From Bradyrhizobium sp. (GTDB lineage Bacteria > Pseudomonadota > Alphaproteobacteria > Rhizobiales > Xanthobacteraceae): a stretch of DNA of 33,110 nucleotides. The notes beneath the pieces are model-generated. The model had not been told where the DNA came from, did not search any database, and was given only the letters and a program-made list of their open reading frames with translations. This document shows, in pieces, positions 25,944-33,110 of this stretch (positions are counted from its first letter, which is position 1; each line of letters opens with the position of its first letter). The DNA is taken from contig NZ_JACRAW010000108.1 in the NCBI RefSeq assembly GCF_016213215.1, positions 1 to 33,110 on the forward strand, in the 5' to 3' direction. A program made the translations under genes and the position numbers.

Positions 25944-26093
25944 TTTTCTCCGGAATTCAATCATTTAGGGGGCAGTTGGACGCTGTCTGGCTGGCCGAAC
26001 ATATTTGCAACACATGCGGGAAAACTGCTGGCGTGAAACCTCTGGCTATGTTGGCGCGCCCCGTCAGCGACTAACGTAGACCGATCAGAATTT

Positions 26094-26102
26094 TAGGGGG
26101 GT
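26094..26102 (+). promoter_or_regulatory. Strong ribosome binding site for the outer membrane protein
   Basis: TAGGGGGGT stands directly before the ATG at 26106. It is purine-rich and close to the start, and it decides the start. This unusually strong site fits an abundant envelope protein. The 150 bases before it show no promoter I can name. Confidence 0.6.
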
Positions 26103-26105
26103 ACC

Positions 26106-26921
26106 ATGCGTATGGCATTCAAGGTGATAGCGGCTTCAGCGTTGGCGGCTGTGACCATGACGGCAGCCGCATCGGCGGCGGATCTTGCTCGGCCGTACAC
26201 CAAGGCGCCGCCGTCCGTTGTTGAAGTCTGGAATTGGACCGGGTTCTACATCGGCGGCAATGTTGGTTACAGCTGGGGCAGATCGAGTGACACTTCCACA
26301 TTGACCAATGGCGTGGGAACGGTGCTGTTCACCAGTGCCGGTAGCGCCAACATGGATGGTGTTATCGGCGGCGGCCAGATTGGCTATAATTGGCAAATGC
26401 AAAACTGGGTGTGGGGCCTTGAGGCTGACATCCAGGGCTCCGATCAAGAGGGCGGCCGCAATTTCGTGTGCCCAGCGGGTGTCTGCACCCCGCCCATCGG
26501 CCAGCTCCTAGTTGTTCCTGGACCGGCGGTTCCGGTCACTCTGAACCAGAAGCTTGAATGGTTCGGCACGGTTCGTGGCCGGGTCGGCGTGCTCGCGACG
26601 CCGACTGTGCTGTTCTATGCCACTGGCGGTCTTGCGTACGGTGAAATCCGAACCGCGGAGACAATTGGCGCAGGTGCTTTTGCATTTTCCTCCTCCGACA
26701 CCAAGGCTGGCTATACCGTTGGCGCCGGCGTCGAAGGTGTGATCGGCGGTAATTGGACTGCCAAGCTCGAATATCTGTACGTTGACCTGGGCAGAGTGTC
26801 CGGCTCGTTCGTGACGACAATTCCCGCACTCGGCGGGAGCGTGCTTACCAGCAACTACAGTTCTCGGATCACCGACAACATCCTTCGCGTCGGTGTGAAC
26901 TACAAGTTCAGTAGTCGCTAA
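26106..26921 (+). CDS. Outer membrane beta-barrel protein, Omp25/Omp31 family
   Basis: A 271-residue small outer membrane barrel. Residues 1-24 are a signal peptide ending AASA, giving a mature start ADLARPYTKAPP that is typical of alphaproteobacterial Omp25/Omp31/RopB-type proteins. WTGFYIGGNVGYSWG opens the barrel, IGYNWQMQNWVWGLEADIQGS is the family's second strand pair, and the protein ends in KFSSR rather than a plain aromatic, with FKFSS-like ending 'YKFSSR'. There is one cysteine pair region (CPAGVC, about 119-124). Such proteins are abundant porin-like or structural proteins of the outer membrane. It stands alone with its own terminator, and the codon use is a little less GC-biased than its neighbours. 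Confidence 0.88.
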   Translation: MRMAFKVIAASALAAVTMTAAASAADLARPYTKAPPSVVEVWNWTGFYIGGNVGYSWGRSSDTSTLTNGVGTVLFTSAGSANMDGVIGGGQIGYNWQMQNWVWGLEADIQGSDQEGGRNFVCPAGVCTPPIGQLLVVPGPAVPVTLNQKLEWFGTVRGRVGVLATPTVLFYATGGLAYGEIRTAETIGAGAFAFSSSDTKAGYTVGAGVEGVIGGNWTAKLEYLYVDLGRVSGSFVTTIPALGGSVLTSNYSSRITDNILRVGVNYKFSSR

Positions 26922-26958
26922 ATACTTACGTTCAACGGATCGCTGTTGCCCACCAAAG

Positions 26959-26983
26959 GCCCCGGCACCGCCGGGGCTTTTTT
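26959..26983 (+). terminator. Rho-independent terminator after the Omp25-like gene
   Basis: A perfect 7-bp stem, GCCCCGG with CCGGGGC, around a CACCG loop, followed at once by six T. It lies 37 bases past the stop at 26921 and isolates the barrel gene from the CoxL-like gene that starts at 27071. Confidence 0.93.
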
Positions 26984-27070
26984 GTGGCATATGCGCGCGA
27001 AGCCTGCATTTGCGCTGTGGTGCAATCCGCTGCAATATGGCCGCAGCAATATGCAAGGGACGGAGACAAC

Positions 27071-29380
27071 ATGGCTGCTCCCATCAAGTTCGGCGTCGGG
27101 CACAGCGTGCGTCGCAAGGAAGACGACGCGCTCATCCGCGGCAAGGGGCGCTATACCGACGATTATGCCCCGCAGGCGGCGTTGCGGGCGCTGGTGCTGC
27201 GCTCGCCGCACGCGCACGCAAAGTACTCGATCGATGTGAGCCGCGCACGCACGCTTCCCGGCGTGGCACTGATCTTGACCGCCGAGGACGTTGCGGATCT
27301 CGGCAACCTGCCATGCCTGTTCAATCTCGAAGTCAATCCGTTTACCGGTCCGCCTTATCCGATCCTCGCCAAAGAGGAGGTGCGGCATGTCGGTGACGCT
27401 ATCGCCTTCGTGGTAGCTGAGACAATCGAGAAGGCGCGGGACGCGATCGAGGCGATCGAGGTCAACTGGACGCCGCTGCCGGCCGTGACGGGCGTCGCCA
27501 ATGCCGTGAAGAAGGACGCAGTCCAGGTCTGGCCGCAGCATCCCGGCAACGTGCTGTTCGACGTTTCGATCGGCGACAAGAAGGCGACCGAGGCCGCATT
27601 TGCCGAGGCGCACGCGGTTGCCGAAATATCGATTGTCAATCCGCGTGTGGTCGCGAACTTCTTGGAAACGCGCGCGGCCGTCTGCGAATATGATCCCAAG
27701 CGCGATCACCTGACGCTGACGGTCGGCAGCCAGGGCAGCCATCGGCTGCGCGACATCCTGTGCCAGAATGTCCTGAAGATCCCGGCCGACAAGATGCGGG
27801 TGATCTGCCCCGACGTCGGAGGCGGTTTCGGCACCAAGCTGTTTCCCTACCGCGAATACGCCCTGATGGCGGTGGCCGCCCGCAAGCTGCGCAAGACCAT
27901 CAAATGGACGGCGGATCGTTCCGAACACTTCGTTGGTGACGCTCAGGGCCGTGACAACGTGACCACGGCGCGAATGGCGCTGGCCGAAGACGGCAGGTTC
28001 CTCGGGATGGACGTCGATCTGATGGGAGACATGGGAGCGTACCTGTCGACCTTCGGTCCCTACATTCCGCATGGCGGGGCAGGCATGCTGCCCGGCCTCT
28101 ACGACCTCCAGGCGTTCCACTGCCGCGTTCGTACCGTCTTCACCCACAGTGTGCCGGTCGACGCCTATCGCGGCGCCGGACGCCCCGAAGCGGCCTATGT
28201 GGTCGAGCGGCTGGTTGATGCGGCGGCCCGCAAGCTCGGCATGACGCCCGATGCCATCCGCCGCAAGAATTTCATCCCGCCGCGCGCGCTGCCCTACAAA
28301 ACTGCAACGGGCAAGGTGTACGATTCCGGCGATTTCGCCGCGCATCTGAAGCGCGCCATGGAAATCGCCAATTGGAAGGATTTTCCCAAGCGCGCAAGGG
28401 CCGCCGGGAAGCAGGGCCTGGTGCGCGGCATCGGGCTCGCGAGCTATGTCGAGGTCTGCGGCACGATGGGCGAGGAGACGGCCAATGTCCGGCTCGATCC
28501 GAACGGCGACGTCACCATCCTGATCGGGACGCAATCGAGCGGGCAGGGGCATCAGACCGCGTATGCGCAGCTGGTGGCCGAGCAGTTCGGCCTGCCGCCC
28601 GAGCGCGTGCATATTCATCAGGGCGACACCGACGAGATTGCGACCGGGCTCGGCACCGGCGGCTCGGCCTCTATTCCCTCCGGCGGCGTCAGCGTTGAGC
28701 GTGCCACGCGCGAGCTCGGCAAGAAGCTGACAGAGATTGCGGCGGAAGCGCTGGAGGCAAGCTCCCGCGACCTCGAGATCAGCGACGGCGTGGTGCGGAT
28801 TGCGGGCACCGACCGCTCGATCAGCTTCGCCGATATCGCCAGGCGCCCCGGCGTCGATCCGTCGAAGCTGAAAGCGAGCGCGACCTTTGCCAGCGCCGAC
28901 GGCACTTTCCCCAACGGAACGCACCTTGCCGAGGTCGAGATCGATCCCGGTACGGGCTTCGTCAGGATCGTCAACTACGTGATCGTCGACGATTTCGGCG
29001 AGACTCTGAACCCGCTGCTGCTGGCCGGCCAGGTGCATGGCGGGGCAATGCAGGGCATTGGGCAGGCGTTGATGGAACGAGTGGTCTATGGCCCGACGGA
29101 CGGGCAACTGGTCACGGGCACGTTCATGGACTACGCGCTGCCCCGCGCGGCCGACGGCCCATCGTTCGTGTTCGAAACCCACAACGTGCCGTGCAAGACC
29201 AATCCTCTGGGAGTCAAAGGGGCGGGCGAAGCGGGCGCGATCGGCTCCTGTCCGGCCGTCGTCAACGCGATCATCGACGGGCTATGGCGCGAGTACAAAA
29301 TCGACCATATCGACATGCCGGCGACGCCCGAACGGATCTGGATTGCGATCAGCGAGCATCAGCGCCGTCACAGCCTGTGA
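27071..29380 (+). CDS. Molybdenum hydroxylase large subunit, form II CoxL-like
   Basis: A 769-residue molybdopterin-binding subunit of the xanthine oxidase / CO dehydrogenase family. Seen: the N-terminal VRRKEDDALIRGKGRYTDD, the cofactor loop GGGFGTK, the active-site loop AYRGAGR (A365-R371), GQGHQTAYAQ, GTGGSAS, and VKGAGEAGAIGS with the general base Glu E720. True CO dehydrogenase (form I) has AYxCSFR; AYRGAGR marks form II, whose physiological substrate is usually unknown and may be an aldehyde or purine-like compound. The partner FAD and [2Fe-2S] subunits expected beside it are absent from the window: the barrel gene is upstream and a cytochrome c' downstream. ATG 27071 has GGAG five bases before it. 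The family is clear; the function is not. Confidence 0.9.
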   Translation: MAAPIKFGVGHSVRRKEDDALIRGKGRYTDDYAPQAALRALVLRSPHAHAKYSIDVSRARTLPGVALILTAEDVADLGNLPCLFNLEVNPFTGPPYPILAKEEVRHVGDAIAFVVAETIEKARDAIEAIEVNWTPLPAVTGVANAVKKDAVQVWPQHPGNVLFDVSIGDKKATEAAFAEAHAVAEISIVNPRVVANFLETRAAVCEYDPKRDHLTLTVGSQGSHRLRDILCQNVLKIPADKMRVICPDVGGGFGTKLFPYREYALMAVAARKLRKTIKWTADRSEHFVGDAQGRDNVTTARMALAEDGRFLGMDVDLMGDMGAYLSTFGPYIPHGGAGMLPGLYDLQAFHCRVRTVFTHSVPVDAYRGAGRPEAAYVVERLVDAAARKLGMTPDAIRRKNFIPPRALPYKTATGKVYDSGDFAAHLKRAMEIANWKDFPKRARAAGKQGLVRGIGLASYVEVCGTMGEETANVRLDPNGDVTILIGTQSSGQGHQTAYAQLVAEQFGLPPERVHIHQGDTDEIATGLGTGGSASIPSGGVSVERATRELGKKLTEIAAEALEASSRDLEISDGVVRIAGTDRSISFADIARRPGVDPSKLKASATFASADGTFPNGTHLAEVEIDPGTGFVRIVNYVIVDDFGETLNPLLLAGQVHGGAMQGIGQALMERVVYGPTDGQLVTGTFMDYALPRAADGPSFVFETHNVPCKTNPLGVKGAGEAGAIGSCPAVVNAIIDGLWREYKIDHIDMPATPERIWIAISEHQRRHSL

Positions 29381-29515
29381 AATAACACAGCGGGAACGGA
29401 ATGAAGCCGAGCCCGCGGGGTTGAAGCAGGGGGCAGGATTTGCAGCTTTTGCAAAATCGGCGCACTCAAATCATTCCACTGAATTCACCACACATGAACG
29501 AAAGGGATCCAATTG

Positions 29516-29965
29516 ATGATTCGAAGTCTCGTGGTTGTAGGAGCTTTGCTGCTCGGTGTCAGCACCGTCGTCGCTCAGCAGGACGTGGCCAAGCAGTCGC
29601 AGGCCACCATGAAAGAAAATGCAAAGAATCTCGGCGGGGTGCTGATTGCCATGGTGAAGGGCGAGAAGCCCTACGATCAGGCCGCCGTCAATGCGGCGCT
29701 GAAGCAGCTTGATGATACCGCCAAGAAGCTTCCAAGCATGTTTCCGGAAAGCGTCAAGAACGTGAAGCTGGAGGGCGACTACAGTTCATCGCCCAAGATC
29801 TGGGAGGACAAGGCTGGTTTTGCCGCCAAGATCGACAGCTTTGCGAAGGTGGTGAGCGAGGCCAAGACCAAGATCAAGGACCTGGACTCGCTGAAGGCGA
29901 CCGCTCCTGGGATCGGCAAGGAATGCAGCAACTGCCACGAGACCTTCCGCCTCAAGAGCAGTTGA
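29516..29965 (+). CDS. Cytochrome c' family protein
   Basis: A 149-residue periplasmic haem protein. An N-terminal signal peptide (about 20 residues, ending VVAQ) precedes a four-helix-bundle sequence and a C-terminal haem site CSNCH at C137-C140-H141, the usual position of class II cytochromes c' and c556. I use the ATG at 29516, not the TTG codon just before it, because AAAGGGA lies eight bases upstream. The 135 bases before it hold no recognised promoter. Such proteins transfer electrons or bind NO and CO. It lies between the CoxL-like subunit and a CHRD protein, and a bidirectional terminator follows. Confidence 0.88.
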   Translation: MIRSLVVVGALLLGVSTVVAQQDVAKQSQATMKENAKNLGGVLIAMVKGEKPYDQAAVNAALKQLDDTAKKLPSMFPESVKNVKLEGDYSSSPKIWEDKAGFAAKIDSFAKVVSEAKTKIKDLDSLKATAPGIGKECSNCHETFRLKSS

Positions 29966-29987
29966 CGGCTATCGCGTCGAAGAAATT

Positions 29988-30016
29988 CGGGGCGAACGTG
30001 TCATGCGTTCGCCCCG
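29988..30016. terminator. Bidirectional terminator between convergent cytochrome c' and CHRD genes
   Basis: An 11-bp perfect stem, CGGGGCGAACG with CGTTCGCCCCG, around a 7-base loop. It lies 22 bases past the cytochrome stop and 20 bases past the CHRD stop on the other strand. On the minus strand it is followed by AATTTCTT, a weak T-tract, and on the plus strand by CTTGTT. It probably stops both transcripts, more convincingly the minus one. Confidence 0.75.
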
Positions 30017-30035
30017 CTTGTTCGCGGCGAGCCTG

Positions 30036-30455
30036 CTACTTGGTCACCTGACCGCGGATTTCCCCGGCAGGATTGGCCTGCGTGTGGATGTTGATGTAGT
30101 ACTTGCCGGCGAGCAGATCTGCGGCTTGCGCGTCCGTCCGCGTCGCGCTGCCTTCCACCGGGCTCTTGGTCGCATTCGGAATGGCGACCGCGACGCCGGC
30201 GTTCTTGCCGGCCTCGGCAGGCCCGTGGAAATGGGCGGCGGTGGCAGGGCCGGAAAGCCCCGAATACGAGAGCTTCCAGGCCAGCTTCTTGCTGGCGGCA
30301 TCGTAGTCCAGATCAGCCGTTCCGGCAGCGCTGGTCGTGATCGGGGGCACCTCGGACTTGCCGTCCAGCGTCGCCTTCAGTTTCTCCGCGCCGGCCGGAC
30401 TGGCCAGGACTGTGGCGGTGCCAAGCGCAAGCGTCGCAAAAAGGATCGTTTTCAT
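30036..30455 (-). CDS. CHRD domain-containing periplasmic protein
   Basis: A 139-residue exported protein. Residues 1-23 are a signal peptide (ending PAGA), and the rest is a CHRD domain: LKATLDGKSEVPP at the start, TSAAGTADLDYD, AAHFHGPAEAG with its two histidines, and the end IHTQANPAGEIRGQV, the hallmark CHRD tail. CHRD domains occur in chordin and in many bacterial secreted proteins; no enzymatic activity is established. ATG 30455 has GGGAGAGAG just before it. The gene faces the cytochrome c' gene and is divergent from a di-haem cytochrome, with 165 bases between. A redox or copper/metal link is possible from the company it keeps but unproven. Confidence 0.9.
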   Translation of the reverse strand: MKTILFATLALGTATVLASPAGAEKLKATLDGKSEVPPITTSAAGTADLDYDAASKKLAWKLSYSGLSGPATAAHFHGPAEAGKNAGVAVAIPNATKSPVEGSATRTDAQAADLLAGKYYINIHTQANPAGEIRGQVTK

Positions 30456-30540
30456 CCCGCTCTCTCCCTGTTGGCTCGAACGTATTGTGGCAATCTCGAA
30501 ACAATGCCGGCCGGGCTTTATTCCCGGCTGGGGTCGGCAG

Positions 30541-30557
30541 ATGCGAAATATTTGCAT
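30541..30557. promoter_or_regulatory. Imperfect A/T dyad in the divergent CHRD/cytochrome region
   Basis: ATGCGAAATATTTGCAT is an almost symmetric 17-base sequence (ATGC arms with GCAT, inner AAATATTT). It lies in the 165-base divergent region, about 64 bases before the cytochrome start at 30621. It could be a regulator site for one or both genes; the match to any named consensus is not clear. A GCCGGG/CCCGGC hairpin lies nearby at 30510-30528. Confidence 0.3.
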
Positions 30558-30620
30558 GTGGTGCGGGTGGCGCAACGTGTGCGCTCCACTTATGTTCGGC
30601 CGCCATTGAGGGATGGGTAC

Positions 30621-31550
30621 ATGCTGCGACGAACAATCCTCGCCGTCCTGATCGCCGGCACCGTGGGATTCGGCGTGTATTGGTGGATCACGGCAGCGCC
30701 CGCGCGGCCCGCTGTGGCCGCGGCGGCCCTTACCGCGAACATCGCGAACGGCCAGTCGATGTTCAACGCCGGTGGCTGCGCGTCGTGCCACGCGGTGCCG
30801 AACCAGCCCGATCGTACGCGGCTCGGCGGAGGGCTTGCCATGAACTCGCCTTTCGGAACCTTCTACGCACCCAACATCTCTCCGGACCCTTCCGAGGGGA
30901 TCGGAAAATGGACCGACGCCGATTTCGTCAATGCGGTCAGGAGCGGGGTTTCACCAACGGGCGCGCATTACTATCCCGCCTTTCCCTATACCTCGTACGC
31001 GCATGCGAAGATCGAGGACGTCCGCGATCTCTTTGCCTATCTGAAAACGCTACCGCCGGTGTCCGGCAAGGTCCGTGACCATGACCTGCCGTTTCCCTTC
31101 AACTTCCGTCGCAACATCGGCGTCTGGAAACTGCTGTTCATGGACGACAAGTCGTTCGTCGCGGATGCGGCGCGCTCGGCGGACTGGAATCGCGGCGCCT
31201 ATCTCGTGAACGGTTTCGGTCATTGCGCCGAATGCCACAGCCCGCGCAATTTCCTCGGCGGCATCATCGGCTCGCAGAAGTTCGCTGGCGGGCCCAATCC
31301 GGAGGGCGAGGGCTGGGTGCCGAATATCACCCAGAAAAGGCTCTCCGATTGGAGCGCCAAGGATATCGCCTATTTTCTCGAAACCGGGCAGAAGCCCGAC
31401 GGCGACAGCGCCGGCGGGTCGATGGTGCGGGTGATCAAGAACACCTCGCACCTCTCCGAGCAGGACCGGGCGGCGATGGCCGAATACCTGAGGTCGCTGC
31501 CACCGGTCGACGGACCGACGCCGCCGAAGCGGAAGGAAGGCGGAGCCTAG
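30621..31550 (+). CDS. Di-haem cytochrome c
   Basis: A 309-residue protein with one N-terminal membrane segment or signal anchor (about residues 5-25, FGVYWWIT), then two class I c-type haem domains: CASCH at C53-C56-H57 and CAECH at C202-C205-H206. FGTFYAPNISPDPSEGIGKW and WVPNITQKRLSDWS repeat the same pattern after each haem site, showing two related domains. This layout resembles the cytochrome subunits of membrane-bound alcohol or aldehyde dehydrogenases and of aldehyde-oxidising molybdenum hydroxylases. GAGGGA lies seven bases before the ATG. It could accept electrons from the CoxL-like enzyme at 27071, but the two are not in one operon. Confidence 0.9.
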   Translation: MLRRTILAVLIAGTVGFGVYWWITAAPARPAVAAAALTANIANGQSMFNAGGCASCHAVPNQPDRTRLGGGLAMNSPFGTFYAPNISPDPSEGIGKWTDADFVNAVRSGVSPTGAHYYPAFPYTSYAHAKIEDVRDLFAYLKTLPPVSGKVRDHDLPFPFNFRRNIGVWKLLFMDDKSFVADAARSADWNRGAYLVNGFGHCAECHSPRNFLGGIIGSQKFAGGPNPEGEGWVPNITQKRLSDWSAKDIAYFLETGQKPDGDSAGGSMVRVIKNTSHLSEQDRAAMAEYLRSLPPVDGPTPPKRKEGGA

Positions 31551-31563
31551 CGGCCGCCTGCTC

Positions 31564-31809
31564 CTATTTCGTCCCGAACGCCTTGAAGGTGATGATGGTG
31601 TGAGTGTCCTGGATGCCCGGGATCACCTGCACCTTCTCGTTGATGAAATGGCCGATGTCGGTTTCCTTGTCGACATAGAACTTGACCAGGAGGTCGTAAT
31701 CCCCCGCGGTGGAGTAGATCTCCGATGCAATCTCGGCCTCGGCGATCGCATTGGCGACCGTATAGGACTGGCCGAGCTTGCACTTGATCTGGACGAAGAA
31801 GGGAACCAT
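31564..31809 (-). CDS. Stand-alone Lrp/AsnC ligand-binding (RAM) domain protein
   Basis: An 81-residue protein consisting only of the Lrp/AsnC C-terminal ligand-binding (RAM/SAM) domain: FFVQIKCKLGQ, IASEIYSTAGDYDLLVKFYV with the family's GDYDLLV core, and IPGIQDTHTIITFKAF. No DNA-binding helix-turn-helix is present and there is no room for one in frame. Such proteins form dimers or octamers that bind amino acids. ATG 31809 is used; the GTG just before it is the alternative (GGAG lies upstream of both). Its stop is 13 bases from that of the di-haem cytochrome (convergent) and it is divergent from thiD. Which ligand it senses, and whether it modifies a full Lrp, cannot be seen. Confidence 0.85.
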   Translation of the reverse strand: MVPFFVQIKCKLGQSYTVANAIAEAEIASEIYSTAGDYDLLVKFYVDKETDIGHFINEKVQVIPGIQDTHTIITFKAFGTK

Positions 31810-31945
31810 CACGGGTGCTCCGAAGGCATGATTTCGGGGCTAATAGGCCAAAATCGGCGGGGTTTAGCAAGCAAACTTGCTGGAGCCGGGCGCGCCGGGT
31901 AGGACAGTCCATGGTTCGGATCGCAAGAACTGCGTGAGAGGAAAG

Positions 31946-32746
31946 ATGACGACTCCCGTCGCGCTGACCATTGCCGGCTCCGATTGCTCGGGCGGCGCGG
32001 GCATCCAGGCGGACCTGAAGACCTTTGCCGCGTTCGGCGTCTATGGCGCCAGCGTCGTCACGGCGTTGACGGCGCAGAACACGCAAGGCGTGACCGGCAT
32101 CCACGAGGTACCGGCGGAGTTCGTGACGGCGCAGATCGAGGCGGTGTTTTCCGATCTTGCGGTCGATGCGGTCAAGGTCGGCATGGTAGCGCGGCCTTCG
32201 ACCATCCAGGCCATCGCGGACGCCCTGAAGCGCTGGACGCCGAAGCATGTCGTGGTTGATCCGGTCATGGTCGCGACCTCCGGCGATCGGTTGCTGGCCG
32301 ATGACGCGGTCGGCACCCTGCGCCAAGAGCTCATCCCGCTCGCCTCGCTGATCACGCCGAACCTGCCGGAAGCTGCCGCCTTGCTGGACGAGGAGATCGC
32401 CACCAGCGAGGCCGCCATCGAACGACAGGGCGAGCGGCTGCTCGCGCTGGGCTGTCAGGCGGTACTGATCAAAGGCGGCCACGGTCAGGGACCCGAAAGC
32501 ATCGACTACCTGTTCGACGGAGCGAGGACGCTCGTGCTCGCCGCTCCGCGGATCGCTACCAGAAATACGCACGGCACGGGCTGTTCGCTCTCTTCCGCCA
32601 TCGCCGCCGGCCTTGCCCGAGCTGAGGATCTGGAAACCGCCGTCCGTACCGCCAAGATCTGGATCGAGACGGCAATTGCCAACGCCGATCGCTTCAGCGT
32701 CGGTCACGGTCACGGCCCGATCCACCACTTTCATCGATTTTACTGA
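31946..32746 (+). CDS. thiD: Hydroxymethylpyrimidine/phosphomethylpyrimidine kinase
   Basis: A 266-residue ribokinase-fold enzyme that phosphorylates HMP and HMP-phosphate for thiamine synthesis. Seen: [21 protein letters not shown] at the N-terminus with the substrate-site glycines, [27 protein letters not shown], and the anion-hole motif with C213 in [18 protein letters not shown] 31946 follows GAGAGGA by three bases; the open frame starts earlier but without support. No other thiamine gene is in the window, and no THI-box riboswitch was recognised upstream. It stands alone, divergent from the RAM-domain protein. Confidence 0.94.
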   Translation: MTTPVALTIAGSDCSGGAGIQADLKTFAAFGVYGASVVTALTAQNTQGVTGIHEVPAEFVTAQIEAVFSDLAVDAVKVGMVARPSTIQAIADALKRWTPKHVVVDPVMVATSGDRLLADDAVGTLRQELIPLASLITPNLPEAAALLDEEIATSEAAIERQGERLLALGCQAVLIKGGHGQGPESIDYLFDGARTLVLAAPRIATRNTHGTGCSLSSAIAAGLARAEDLETAVRTAKIWIETAIANADRFSVGHGHGPIHHFHRFY

Positions 32747-32905
32747 GTCCGCATCGGGCGGCCCCGGAGGCAGCCGGGTCGCCGGCCGCTGCATTGCTGG
32801 GCACGCCTTCTGTCGCCTCTTTGTCGTATGCCGCTGCTACCGCGGCTTAGGCGAGGAAAGGCTTGATTCGTATCGGGTAGTTTCCTTCGCGGTTCATTTT
32901 CGTCA

Positions 32906-32922
32906 TCCCCCTGTCACGGGGA
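32906..32922 (+). repeat. Small GC hairpin before the LpxH-like gene
   Basis: TCCCC and GGGGA pair around CTGTCAC, about 160 bases past the thiD stop and 33 bases before the next start. ATTGTTAC follows. The 209-base gap (32747-32955) otherwise shows nothing I can name. It may be a weak terminator or a leader hairpin. Confidence 0.25.
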
Positions 32923-32955
32923 ATTGTTACATGCCCACGCGTGGGAAATTTCGCT

Positions 32956-33110
32956 ATGAGTGACGAACATCCCGGACGGCGCTTTCGCACCCTGTTCATC
33001 TCCGATGTCCATCTCGGAGCCCGCGGTTCGCAAGCCGATCTGTTGCTCGATTTCCTGCGTCATCACCATGCCGATACGATCTATCTCGTCGGCGATATCA
33101 TCGACGGCTG
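32956..33110 (+). CDS. UDP-2,3-diacylglucosamine diphosphatase-like metallophosphoesterase, 5' part
   Basis: The first 51 residues of a calcineurin-like metallophosphoesterase, cut by the window end. Seen: LFISDVHLGARGSQAD, with the first metal motif DxH, and LVGDIIDG, the GDxxD second motif. The DVHLG plus GDIIDG spacing is that of LpxH-type UDP-2,3-diacylglucosamine diphosphatases. In lipid A synthesis this enzyme makes lipid X. Many alphaproteobacteria use LpxI for that step, so a related phosphoesterase with another substrate is also possible. GGGA stands nine bases before the ATG. Identification beyond the fold needs the rest of the gene. Confidence 0.72.
   Translation, partial: MSDEHPGRRFRTLFISDVHLGARGSQADLLLDFLRHHHADTIYLVGDIIDG

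Noticed and set aside
26918..29182. 754-residue open frame on the minus strand
   Set aside because: It is antisense to the intact CoxL-like gene with no known motif; long stop-free antisense frames are expected at this GC content.
30003..30620. N-terminal extension of the di-haem cytochrome frame
   Set aside because: It runs antisense across the CHRD gene and would put 206 residues before an obvious signal anchor.
31810..31945. THI-box riboswitch before thiD
   Set aside because: The short leader lacks the conserved CUGAGA and related core elements of the TPP aptamer.
1..33110. Genomic island or mobile element as the source of the O-antigen genes
   Set aside because: No integrase, transposase, tRNA or flanking direct repeats were seen, and base composition drops only slightly in the ligase and barrel genes.

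Overview
The window is a GC-rich chromosomal segment of an alphaproteobacterium, most likely Bradyrhizobium or a close relative in the Nitrobacteraceae. This rests on codon and base usage, an Omp25/Omp31-type outer membrane protein, a full-length TTAA-N7-TTAAC CtrA-type box, a 2,3-diamino-glucose (GnnA/GnnB-like) gene pair, and rhizobial-type LPS genes. Species assignment is inference. I saw no tRNA, rRNA, CRISPR array, insertion sequence or phage gene, and no gene-free stretch exceeds about 210 bases. Most long frames not listed as genes are high-GC shadows on the opposite strand.

Layout. (1) 1-3343: the 3' end of ahcY with a strong terminator, a Baeyer-Villiger-type flavin monooxygenase, a 51-residue unknown protein behind a CtrA-type box, and a fumarylacetoacetate-hydrolase-family enzyme on the minus strand. 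(2) 3384-11887: an MsbA-like ABC exporter and galE (minus), an LpcC/LpsB-like core glycosyltransferase (plus), waaF-gmhA (minus), and divergently hldD-hldE (plus). (3) 11884-18427: O-antigen ligase, a WbpM-like 4,6-dehydratase, a WbuB-like glycosyltransferase, a WbpV-like SDR, and on the opposite strand a WbpL/WecA-like initiating transferase preceded by an AglD/YbhN-type membrane protein (18424-19383). (4) 19560-25943: UDP-glucuronate 4-epimerase, GDP-mannose pyrophosphorylase (manC), a GnnA/GnnB-like pair and murJ. (5) 26106-31809: an Omp25-like barrel, an orphan form-II CoxL-like molybdenum hydroxylase subunit, a cytochrome c', a CHRD-domain periplasmic protein, a di-haem cytochrome c and a stand-alone Lrp/AsnC ligand-binding domain. 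(6) 31946-33110: thiD and the 5' end of an LpxH-like metallophosphoesterase.

How it fits together. About 22 kb looks like one envelope-building locus. GmhA, HldE and HldD make ADP-heptose for WaaF. ManC, GalE and the UDP-glucuronate epimerase make GDP-mannose, UDP-galactose and UDP-galacturonate. The WbpM-like and WbpV-like enzymes, with the WbpL-like transferase, are the three steps expected for an O-chain started on N-acetylquinovosamine. The ligase joins O-chain to core. The GnnA/GnnB-like pair would supply UDP-GlcNAc3N for the diamino-glucose lipid A typical of Bradyrhizobium, and galacturonate and mannose are also known decorations of that lipid A. MurJ flips lipid II. The functional links are inferred from family and context. 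The most interesting leads are a leucine at the usual Tyr/Met catalytic position of the dehydratase, a perfect 8-bp dyad in front of the gnnA-like gene, the CtrA-type box in front of the tiny unknown gene, and the orphan CoxL/cytochrome/CHRD redox group.
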